From a virus, in IMG/VR virus record IMGVR_UViG_3300036403_000039, positions 1 through 64,000 of that record: DNA of 64,000 nucleotides. The stretch is one strand, 5' to 3'. How positions within the stretch are numbered: position 1 is the stretch's first letter; the number at the start of each line of letters is the position of its first letter. The notes beneath the pieces were generated by a model that worked only from the letters and a program-made list of their open reading frames with translations, was not told where the DNA came from and ran no database searches. Position numbers and translations under genes: made by a program. Shown here in pieces: positions 57,653 to 64,000 of the stretch.

Positions 57653-58435
57653 ATGGCAATCAAACCCCTGAAACTCAAGAGTTTTGTATCCGAGGAAGAG
57701 GCCGCGCAGCTGCTATCACAGCTCATTGGCGAAGAAGTAAGCAGCGACGACATGGCCGAGTACGCAGCGTCGGGAATTGTGCCGGCCTACATAGCGTTTC
57801 CTTCCGATGGCCGTCCCGGGAAGGGCTTCTATCTACTCAACCAACATGCGGCCATAGATGACTCCATTACGAATGCCCCGCACATGGGGGATTGTACCGC
57901 CAGCCACCTGCCCTACCCTTTCAAGCCTAACTGGCGAAGTATGTTCGTAGATACCAAGGGGAACTTTGTGGCGGCAAGGATTGAGGCCGCCGATGGCAGC
58001 CTCGTGCCCGTGGAGGAAGAGCAAAGTTATCCCAGGATTTACGCCCCGGCAGAGATATGCCAAGTGGCTCAGATTCTCAATGACCCAACTAGCTGCCCCG
58101 AATGGCCCGCTGTAACTCATGCCCATGGCCCCATGTGGATCGACGATTACGGCGACGGCGATAGCGCCGAGGGGCGAATCGTCAGCCCGCACGACTGGCA
58201 CAAGCACCTCCGAGGAAACGCATTGCCGACTACAGCCAGCGGCAGCAAAGGCGAGCGCCGGGTCAATTGGCCGCTAATCGTCGCGGCAATGTGGGAAGAG
58301 CTTCGCGACGAATGGAGAAAGCAGGGAACGCTGGCTGAAAAGATTGGCGAGCGTGGATGGAAGGGGGCGCGAAAGGATGACGTGAATCACGCACTATCGA
58401 AGGCCAATCGAGCGAAAGAAGAGGTAGAGCGATAG
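57653..58435 (+). CDS. Unknown protein downstream of integrase
   Basis: A 260-residue protein without a recognised family. The N terminus looks like a degenerate HTH (SEEEAAQLLSQLIGEEVSSDDMAEYAASG). The middle has conserved-looking aromatic segments (FPSDGRPGKGFYLLNQHAAI, PYPFKPNWRSMFVDTKGNFVAAR) and the C terminus is basic (GWKGARKDDVNHALSKANRAKEE). The position next to the integrase is usual for accessory DNA-binding or regulatory proteins of satellites. Confidence 0.7.
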   Translation: MAIKPLKLKSFVSEEEAAQLLSQLIGEEVSSDDMAEYAASGIVPAYIAFPSDGRPGKGFYLLNQHAAIDDSITNAPHMGDCTASHLPYPFKPNWRSMFVDTKGNFVAARIEAADGSLVPVEEEQSYPRIYAPAEICQVAQILNDPTSCPEWPAVTHAHGPMWIDDYGDGDSAEGRIVSPHDWHKHLRGNALPTTASGSKGERRVNWPLIVAAMWEELRDEWRKQGTLAEKIGERGWKGARKDDVNHALSKANRAKEEVER

Positions 58436-58443
58436 CGTCAATT

Positions 58444-58470
58444 GCAATGCAAGCAAACGCTTTGCATTGC
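58444..58470. repeat. Inverted repeat GCAATGCAA / TTGCATTGC
   Basis: A perfect 9-bp inverted repeat with a 9-base spacer, directly after the previous stop and upstream of the AlpA-like gene. ATGCAC/GTGCAT motifs recur at 58490, 58511 and 58529. Together these look like a regulatory site. Confidence 0.45.
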
Positions 58471-58528
58471 TATGACAGCAGCGGCACGGGTGCATACCTT
58501 GGCGACCCCTATGCACAAAGGCACCTAT

Positions 58529-58783
58529 ATGCACCCGAACCACTCCCATCCAAGTAAAGGTTTAATCCGCCAACTTGCCCTCTGCCAATGGCTCGACGTG
58601 ACCCGTTCCGGCCTCGCCAAGCTCAAGGCGAAAGACCCGACCTTTCCAAAACCCATCAAGGATGGCGACGCCCGCCAGGCTGCCGCCTATTACGTCGTGG
58701 CCGAGGTGGACGCCTGGTTGCAAGCCAAGATTGCAGCGCGGGATAAGGCCCAGGCCGATAGCGCCGAGGGTGCGAAACAATGA
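58529..58783 (+). CDS. AlpA-like DNA-binding regulator
   Basis: An 84-residue protein with an HTH_17/AlpA pattern: RQLALCQWLDVTRSGLAKLKAKDPTFPKPIKDGDARQAAAYYVVAEVDAWLQAKI. AlpA-type proteins act as excisionase or activator of the integrase gene in P4-like elements. The start at 58529 has AAAGG 9 bases upstream; earlier ATGs at 58511 and 58442 are possible but have no ribosome site. It overlaps the next gene by 4 bases. Confidence 0.78.
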   Translation: MHPNHSHPSKGLIRQLALCQWLDVTRSGLAKLKAKDPTFPKPIKDGDARQAAAYYVVAEVDAWLQAKIAARDKAQADSAEGAKQ

Positions 58784-59136
58784 GCGCCCCGAACTACTGG
58801 CGAGAACTGCTCGCCACCCCGGCGGCATCTGCCGTCGACAACCTGTCCGAGCATGCCGAGCGCCTGGAGCGGTTGGCCTGTATTGCCGAGTGCCAGGCCG
58901 AGCGTTTGAGCACTGGCATTGCCGCCATTGGCGAACTGTTGGACGGCGCAACGGGTGCCGGCCATGTCGATGATGGGGTGGCCGTTGCCATTTGCTCGAT
59001 GCTGGCCGCACTGGCGGGGCTGTCGGCAGAGCTGGCGACCGTCACCCGTAACGCGCACGGCACCTTGGCCGGCATACGCACCACCGCGCATCGCAGCCCG
59101 GCAACTCCCCACCTGTCACCCGTAAGTCAGGACTAA
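58780..59136 (+). CDS. Small helical protein of the satellite operon
   Basis: A 118-residue, mainly helical Ala-rich protein (LERLACIAECQAERLSTGIAAIGELLDG, then ICSMLAALAGLSAELATV). No family recognised. Its start overlaps the AlpA-like stop and it ends 3 bases before the toprim gene, so it is part of one operon. Confidence 0.65.
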   Translation: MSAPNYWRELLATPAASAVDNLSEHAERLERLACIAECQAERLSTGIAAIGELLDGATGAGHVDDGVAVAICSMLAALAGLSAELATVTRNAHGTLAGIRTTAHRSPATPHLSPVSQD

Positions 59137-59139
59137 CCC

Positions 59140-60207
59140 ATGAGCTATTTTCAACAGCGCCGCGAGGCGTTGCCGGGATCGGCTTGCCTGAAGAAAACCC
59201 GGATCGTCGAAGACATTCGCGCGGTGGCCGCCGTCGCCTTGCAGCACGCCGCCGCATTGGTGCCGGAGCTACTGCCGGAAGGCACCCGCAAGGGTAGCGA
59301 ATGGGTTGCGCGCAACCCCACGCGAGCCGACCGACAGGCCGGGAGCTTTTCGGTTTCCCTGGCGGACGGACGCTGGCATGACTTCGCCTGTGGTGACGGC
59401 GGCGGCGACTTGGTGTCGCTGGCTGCCTACCTATGGGACGTGAATCAGGCAGACGCCGCGTGCGACCTGGCCCGCCGGTTGGGCCTGCGCCTCGATGCGC
59501 TGGAGGGGCGGCAGGGTACTGGAGACAGTCACGACGATGGCCAGCGGCAGCGGCTGGCGGCGGCAAGGCTGGAAGTCGCGCAGCGCACCGCCCGCGAGGC
59601 CGAGCAGAAACGCCACAAGCAACAGACCGCCGCCGACTTTGCGCGCCGACTTTGGCAGGCCAGCGCCGCCGCCAACCCGGCGCACGCCTATCTGGCGGCG
59701 AAGCGGTTGCACGCCCACGACCTGCGCGAGCATCGCGGGGAGCTGCTTGTGCCGCTGCTCAATACAGCCGGCGAGCTGGTGAACCTGCAACGCATCGGCG
59801 CCGACGGCGGTAAGCGCTTTCTGTTTGGCGGCCAAGTGCTCGGCGCCTTCCACCTGCTGGGCCAAATCGCGCCGGGGCGGCGCCTGTTCGTCTGCGAGGG
59901 TTGGGCGACCGGCGCCACGCTGTTCGAACACTACGAAGGCGCCGACGCCGTGGCCTGCGCCATGAATGCCGGCAACCTGCGCCCGGTGGCCCAGGCTCTG
60001 CGCGCCAAGTACGGCGGCCTGATTGAGCTGGTAATGGCTGGCGATGACGACCGCCTGAGTGACGGCAATCCCGGCCGCACGGCTGCTGATTCTGCCGCCC
60101 TGGCGGTTGGGGCCATGGTGGTGTTCCCCGAGTGGCCGGCGGGGGCGCCGCTGGAGCTGTCCGACTTCAACGACCTGCACTGCTGGGACGCCTCCCATGA
60201 CCGATAG
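59140..60207 (+). CDS. Toprim primase-like protein
   Basis: A 355-residue protein. The N-terminal region has SFSVSLADGRWHDFACGDGGGDLVSLAAYL, the zinc-less DnaG-like entry seen in phage primases. A TOPRIM domain follows at about residues 245-350, with FVCEGWATGATL (Glu253) and MAGDDDRLSDG carrying the acidic metal-binding residues. It likely synthesises primers for the element and overlaps the DUF927 helicase, as these are commonly encoded in pairs. Confidence 0.88.
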   Translation: MSYFQQRREALPGSACLKKTRIVEDIRAVAAVALQHAAALVPELLPEGTRKGSEWVARNPTRADRQAGSFSVSLADGRWHDFACGDGGGDLVSLAAYLWDVNQADAACDLARRLGLRLDALEGRQGTGDSHDDGQRQRLAAARLEVAQRTAREAEQKRHKQQTAADFARRLWQASAAANPAHAYLAAKRLHAHDLREHRGELLVPLLNTAGELVNLQRIGADGGKRFLFGGQVLGAFHLLGQIAPGRRLFVCEGWATGATLFEHYEGADAVACAMNAGNLRPVAQALRAKYGGLIELVMAGDDDRLSDGNPGRTAADSAALAVGAMVVFPEWPAGAPLELSDFNDLHCWDASHDR

Positions 60208-62101
60208 ACCAAACCAACCGGAGCCGGGCGAGGCATTCGGAGCGGTTGGCCAGGGGGAAGCGACGCCCAGCAGAAAGCGGCCGAGCAAACCAAGCAGCAA
60301 GCCGGCACCCAAGAAGCGCAAGGCGAAGATCAAACACCCCACGGTCACACCGGCCCGGCCGAGCTGGGCCACCTATGCCAACTGGGTGCAGACGCGGCAA
60401 GGCCACATCCTGGCCCCGGGCCTCTATTTCCATGGCATCCGCGACGATGCAGAAACCGACACGCTGGTCTGTTCGCCGCTGGAGGTGCTGGCCATCACCT
60501 GCGATGAACGCGGGGAAAACTTCGGTCGGCTGCTGCACCTGCTGCCCAAAGGGGCTAGCGCCTGGAAGCAATGGGCGGCGCCAATGGAGATGCTGGCCGG
60601 CGACGGTGCCGAGCTGCGCGCGGTGCTGCTCAACATGGGTGCGACCATCCCGCACAAGCAGCGGCAAGCGCTGATGGACTACCTGATGAGCAGCAGCCCG
60701 GAACGCCAAGCCATGGCGGCGACGCGCACCGGCTGGTATGGGCCGACGCTGTTCGTCATGCCGCGCCGGGTAATCGGCGGCGGTGACGTGGTGTTTCAGT
60801 CGACCGAGGCCGGCGGCCATGAATACGACACGGCCGGCGACCTGGCCGGCTGGCAAACCGAGGTGGCCGCCCGTTGCCTGGGTAATCCGGTGTTGATTCT
60901 TGCCGTCTGCGCGGCCCTGGCCGGGCCGTTGCTGACCCTGCTCGACGCCGACGGCGGCGGCTTCCATCTGCTGGGCGACAGCTCCAGCGGCAAGAGCATT
61001 GCGCTGGCCGTGGCCGCCAGCGTGTGGGGCAAGCCGCGCGATTTTCTGCGCACATGGAACGCCACCAGCACGGGACTGGAGGGCGTGGCCACGCTGCGCA
61101 ATGACACCCTGTTGGTGCTCGACGAAATCGGCGAAGCCAAGCCCCAGGACGTGGGCGGGATCATCTATGCCCTGGGCAATGGCACCGGCCGCCAGCGTGG
61201 CAAGGTGTCGGGGCTGCCGCGCCAGGTGCAGAAATGGCGGGTCATGGTGCTGTCCAGCGGCGAGCTGACCATGAGCAAGCACATGGAAAGCGCCGGCATG
61301 CGCAGCAAGGCAGGCCAAGAGCTGCGCCTATTGGACGTGCCCACCTATCGCCGCTATGGCGCCTATGACGACCTGCACGGCCTGGGCCTGCCCCATGACC
61401 ACACCAGCGAGGAAGGCCGCAAAGGCGCCGGCCGGGCGTTCGCCGACACCCTCAAGCGCGCGACGGCGCAACACTACGGCCAACTTGGGCCGGCCTTTGT
61501 CGAGCTGCTGGTGGCACGCGAGCCTACGGCCGAGGCCGCCGCCGAGCTGGAAGCCTTGTTCGCCGACATGCGCCAGGGCTTCCCCATCGGCACCGGGCAG
61601 GATGCGCGGGCGGCGGCGCGATTCGCCATCGCCGCCCTAGCCGGCGAACTGGCCATACAGGGCGGTTTGCTGCCTTGGGCGCAGGGCACCGCCATCGCCG
61701 CGATGCGGGAACTGTTCGGCGCCTGGGCCGAGTTCCGGGGCCGTGGTCAGTCCGAAGACGCCAAGATCATGCGGGCGGTGTCCACCTTCATCGACCGCCA
61801 CGCCGCCCGCTTTGCCAACATCGACGGCACGGACGGCGCCGCCGTGCATGACCGCGCCGGCTGGTATCGCGCCCATGGCGACGGCCGCCTCTACCTGTTC
61901 ACCGCGCAGGCACTGGCCGACGCCGCCCAGGGCTTCGACACGCGGCGCGTGCTGGCCTGCCTCGACAATGCCGGCGCCATCGCCGAGCGCGACAACGACC
62001 GCGACGGCCGTCTGACTAAGCGGGTGCGGGTCAAGGGTGAAGGCATTGCGCGGGTCTACGTGGTCAATCCCGCCGCCTTGCTGGCCGCCCTTGAGGAATA
62101 G
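60197..62101 (+). CDS. DUF927 helicase-like protein
   Basis: A 634-residue protein of the DUF927 family. A basic N-terminal tail is followed by CSPLEVLAITCDERGENFGRLL, and an ATPase core with Walker A GDSSSGKS (residues 260-267) and Walker B LLVLDEIGE (about 309). It also has SAGMRSKAGQELRLLDVP. DUF927 proteins are the replicative helicase partner of toprim primases in satellites and integrative elements. It overlaps the primase gene by 11 bases; the start MTDRPN is the first good ATG in frame. Confidence 0.88.
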   Translation: MTDRPNQPEPGEAFGAVGQGEATPSRKRPSKPSSKPAPKKRKAKIKHPTVTPARPSWATYANWVQTRQGHILAPGLYFHGIRDDAETDTLVCSPLEVLAITCDERGENFGRLLHLLPKGASAWKQWAAPMEMLAGDGAELRAVLLNMGATIPHKQRQALMDYLMSSSPERQAMAATRTGWYGPTLFVMPRRVIGGGDVVFQSTEAGGHEYDTAGDLAGWQTEVAARCLGNPVLILAVCAALAGPLLTLLDADGGGFHLLGDSSSGKSIALAVAASVWGKPRDFLRTWNATSTGLEGVATLRNDTLLVLDEIGEAKPQDVGGIIYALGNGTGRQRGKVSGLPRQVQKWRVMVLSSGELTMSKHMESAGMRSKAGQELRLLDVPTYRRYGAYDDLHGLGLPHDHTSEEGRKGAGRAFADTLKRATAQHYGQLGPAFVELLVAREPTAEAAAELEALFADMRQGFPIGTGQDARAAARFAIAALAGELAIQGGLLPWAQGTAIAAMRELFGAWAEFRGRGQSEDAKIMRAVSTFIDRHAARFANIDGTDGAAVHDRAGWYRAHGDGRLYLFTAQALADAAQGFDTRRVLACLDNAGAIAERDNDRDGRLTKRVRVKGEGIARVYVVNPAALLAALEE

Positions 62102-62103
62102 CC

Positions 62104-62868
62104 ATGGCAGACCAGAAATCGTCAACCGGTAAACCCCGGGTCACACCGGGAACAAACCGCCAGGCCCGGCAAGCGCGGGTCTTTGCGGGCGCCGTTGCTG
62201 GGTCACAGACCGGGAACACGCCGGGAACAACCGGGAACAGCGGCCAGACTTTTTGTTCCCGGTGTTCCCGGTCAAAACCATTACCGGGAACAGCTACAGG
62301 CCCCGCCATTGCTGGTTGTTCCCGGTGTTCCCGGTGTGACCCAGGCCAACAGCAGGTATCGCGCGGCAATGGGCCAGCGAAAACGGCGCCGCCCGACTTG
62401 GCGGCCCTGGGCGCATTCGTTCGGCGGTCGCAACCCGTCACCACCATCGCAGAGGCCGGCAGCCCCTCGAACCTGCCCGCCTCGCAGTGGCTGGAACTGC
62501 TGGCCGCCGTGCTGGGCTGTTCGCCTGGCTGGTTGCTTGAAAGCGGGCGGGTGGACGCCGACGACCTCGCCGCGCGCGGCCGTATCAGTGACGCCGCCCG
62601 GCTGATTCGCTCGCACGGCTGGACAACGCCAACGCGCCCACAAACTTCGCCGGCACCGACCACCGACACCAGCACGACCGCAGCAGCGCCGGTGGCCTGG
62701 CAGATGGCCCGCGACACCTACCTGAGCCACGTCATGGCGTGCCGCACCTGTCGCGCCCATCTGCCCAAATCCCCCACGCACTGCCCGGCCGGCGCCGAGC
62801 TGCGCGCGCTGTACGACCGACAAACCACACACCACATCACCCCGACCCTGGAGACTCCCCATGTCTAA
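62104..62868 (+). CDS. Unknown protein encoded across a 9-mer repeat array
   Basis: A 254-residue protein. Residues about 15-80 are encoded by the CCGGGAACA array and are low-complexity (GNTPGTTGNSGQTFCSRCSR, then CSRCSRCD). The C-terminal part (about 110-250) is more normal: SQWLELLAAVLGCSPGWLLESGRVDADDLAARGR looks like a small helical domain, and near the end is a CRTC...C set. The repeat DNA is likely the important feature; the reading frame may have adapted to it. Confidence 0.6.
   Translation: MADQKSSTGKPRVTPGTNRQARQARVFAGAVAGSQTGNTPGTTGNSGQTFCSRCSRSKPLPGTATGPAIAGCSRCSRCDPGQQQVSRGNGPAKTAPPDLAALGAFVRRSQPVTTIAEAGSPSNLPASQWLELLAAVLGCSPGWLLESGRVDADDLAARGRISDAARLIRSHGWTTPTRPQTSPAPTTDTSTTAAAPVAWQMARDTYLSHVMACRTCRAHLPKSPTHCPAGAELRALYDRQTTHHITPTLETPHV
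62146..62334. repeat. Nine copies of CCGGGAACA in both orientations (iteron/origin-like array)
   Basis: Exact 9-mers: CCGGGAACA starts at 62146, 62210, 62221, 62231 and 62284; its reverse complement TGTTCCCGG starts at 62254, 62263, 62317 and 62326. Several copies abut with 0-1 base between them. The array lies just downstream of the primase and helicase genes, as do origins in P4-like elements. Confidence 0.8.
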
Positions 62869-64000
62869 ATCTGTTGCCGTCAGCCTGTCCGAAGCCGTGA
62901 TTAAGCGGCATGCCGGCGATAGCGCTGTCACCCAACTACGCGACACCCAACGCCCGCTCCGCTTTCGCTACCGCAAGAACCGCGAGCGCGGCAGCTTCTA
63001 CGTCGTGACGCGCGCCCAGGGCAAAGAGCGCTGGCACAAGCTCGGCAACTATCCCGACCTCACCGTTAAGGCGGTGTTGTCGGTGCTGCCTAACGTCATG
63101 CAGCGGCTGGCCGTCGAGCCGCAGACGGGCGCGCTGTCTACGTCCGGTTGGTCGACCGTCGGCGAGGTGCTGGAGTGGTATGCGCAGCGCGTCGCGCACA
63201 ATGCCAACCTCAGTAAGAACCGCAAGGCCACGGCGCGCTCGGCGGTGAAATGCCAGCTACTGCCCTGCCTCGGCACGTTGCGTTTGTCAGAGCTGAGCCA
63301 CGCCACCCTAGACACCAAGCTGATGTGGCCGCTGCAATCGCAATACAGCGTGGCGCATGTGCGCTTGGTGTTCGGTGTGCTCAAGGTCGCATTCAAGCAG
63401 GCCGCTAGCCTGGGCCTGATCGGCAAGAACCCAATGGCCGACATGACCTTTACCGACTTCATCAAGACCAAGATCAAGCCGAAAGATGCGCGCTTGCGTC
63501 CGGTCGATTGCGGGCGCCTGCTGGAGCATTGGGCCGCCCGTTACCGTCAAGAAACCACGGCGGTCGCCCTGGCGGTGCTGATGCTGGCCCACGGCACGCG
63601 GATCGGAGAAACCCGTCAAGCCAAGTGGCGGCACTTCGACCGGATCGGCAAGACCTGGCATATCCCAGCCGTCGACACCAAGACCAAGAAAGCCCACACC
63701 CTGCCACTCACCGCCCAGGTGTGCGCGTTCCTGGCCCGCTATCGTGATAGTCAGGTGGCCCGAGGCTATGACGGCGCCTACCTGTTCCCCGGCGTGCAGG
63801 GCCGCCCCTTCAGCGAAATGCAGGCGCAGTTGGCGTTTACCTCATTATCGGGTGAGCAATGGACCAGCCATGACCTCAGAAAGACAGCCCGCACGGCCTG
63901 GGCTGACCTGGGCGTCGATTACCTGATCGGTGAGCTGCTGCTGAATCACGCGCTCAAGGCGCTAGACGTGACCTACATCCACACCACCGCCGAGGCGCAA
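62861..64000 (+). CDS. Second tyrosine recombinase (3' end outside window)
   Basis: 380 codons are present without a stop; the gene continues beyond the window. An N-terminal arm-type domain (RPLRFRYRKNRERGSFYVV) is followed by a core-binding region, then the catalytic residues Arg247 (AHGTRIGETR), His337/Arg340 (SHDLRKT), a His near 363 (LLNHALK) and Tyr372 (VTYIH). All catalytic residues are present, so only a short tail is missing. It overlaps the previous stop by 8 bases. It differs from the integrase at 56378, so the element encodes two distinct recombinases. Confidence 0.92.
   Translation, partial: MSKSVAVSLSEAVIKRHAGDSAVTQLRDTQRPLRFRYRKNRERGSFYVVTRAQGKERWHKLGNYPDLTVKAVLSVLPNVMQRLAVEPQTGALSTSGWSTVGEVLEWYAQRVAHNANLSKNRKATARSAVKCQLLPCLGTLRLSELSHATLDTKLMWPLQSQYSVAHVRLVFGVLKVAFKQAASLGLIGKNPMADMTFTDFIKTKIKPKDARLRPVDCGRLLEHWAARYRQETTAVALAVLMLAHGTRIGETRQAKWRHFDRIGKTWHIPAVDTKTKKAHTLPLTAQVCAFLARYRDSQVARGYDGAYLFPGVQGRPFSEMQAQLAFTSLSGEQWTSHDLRKTARTAWADLGVDYLIGELLLNHALKALDVTYIHTTAEAQ

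Larger units (their letters stand above)
56181..64000. mobile_element. Second element: P4-like satellite/integrative element (right end outside window)
   Basis: It starts near the tRNA-like att remnant and carries, all rightward, a P4-type integrase, an unknown gene, an AlpA-like regulator, a small gene, a toprim primase, a DUF927 helicase, a gene with a 9-mer array and a second tyrosine recombinase. It has no capsid or tail genes, as in P4-like satellites or non-conjugative integrative elements. The end is not in the window. Confidence 0.6.

Overview
The window is high-GC (roughly 60-65% by eye) proteobacterial accessory DNA. Gene families such as the DUF2924/serine-recombinase cassette, ParB-methyltransferase fusions, DUF3489 and a P4-type integrase suggest a beta- or gammaproteobacterium (Burkholderiales/Rhodocyclales-like). 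I cannot name the species. No core chromosomal genes are visible. The window is a lambda-type siphoprophage, a leftward restriction/defence operon, and a second smaller element.

Positions 1-2876 (minus strand) hold a recombinase cassette: two paralogous HTH proteins, a serine recombinase and a DUF2924 protein. Positions 3048-6566 hold an XRE repressor plus ImmA-type protease behind a clear sigma70-like promoter, followed by two conserved-looking genes of unknown function. From 6662 a compact early operon runs rightward: HTH/excisionase-like protein, BRO antirepressor, RecA-fold/Sak4-like ATPase, possible ssDNA-binding protein, Cas4/RecB-like nuclease, P4-family primase-helicase, RuvC-like resolvase and DUF6362-like protein. 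Positions 14649-14978 are a cos-like noncoding stretch. Two ParB-methyltransferases follow. Three small minus-strand genes (17620-19296) are separated by a repeated leader element.

Positions 19414-44489 are the late genes in near-lambda order: small and large terminase, gpW, portal, S49 protease with nested scaffold, decoration protein, major capsid protein E, head-tail and tail completion proteins, tail tube, a G/GT-type chaperone with a perfect T7 slippery run, tape measure, large tail-tip proteins, holin-like membrane proteins and a GH24 lysozyme.

Positions 44503-56000 form one leftward operon that reads as anti-phage defence: a WYL regulator of the BrxR/CapW type, a SNF2-type helicase, DUF4391, type III Mod, a RecX-like/nuclease-like protein, type III Res and a GIY-YIG protein. 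Upstream of the WYL gene lie a perfect inverted repeat and a sequence with the geometry of a tRNA/tmRNA 3' end, the kind of site used by P4-type integrases. From 56378 a second element begins: P4-type integrase, unknown protein, AlpA-like regulator, toprim primase, DUF927 helicase, a gene carrying nine copies of a 9-mer (origin-like), and a second tyrosine recombinase cut by the window end.

Working together: the prophage carries its own recombination/replication set, protective or regulatory methyltransferases and a full virion module. The defence operon sits at its right end, where prophages often carry cargo. The satellite-like element lies immediately beyond.
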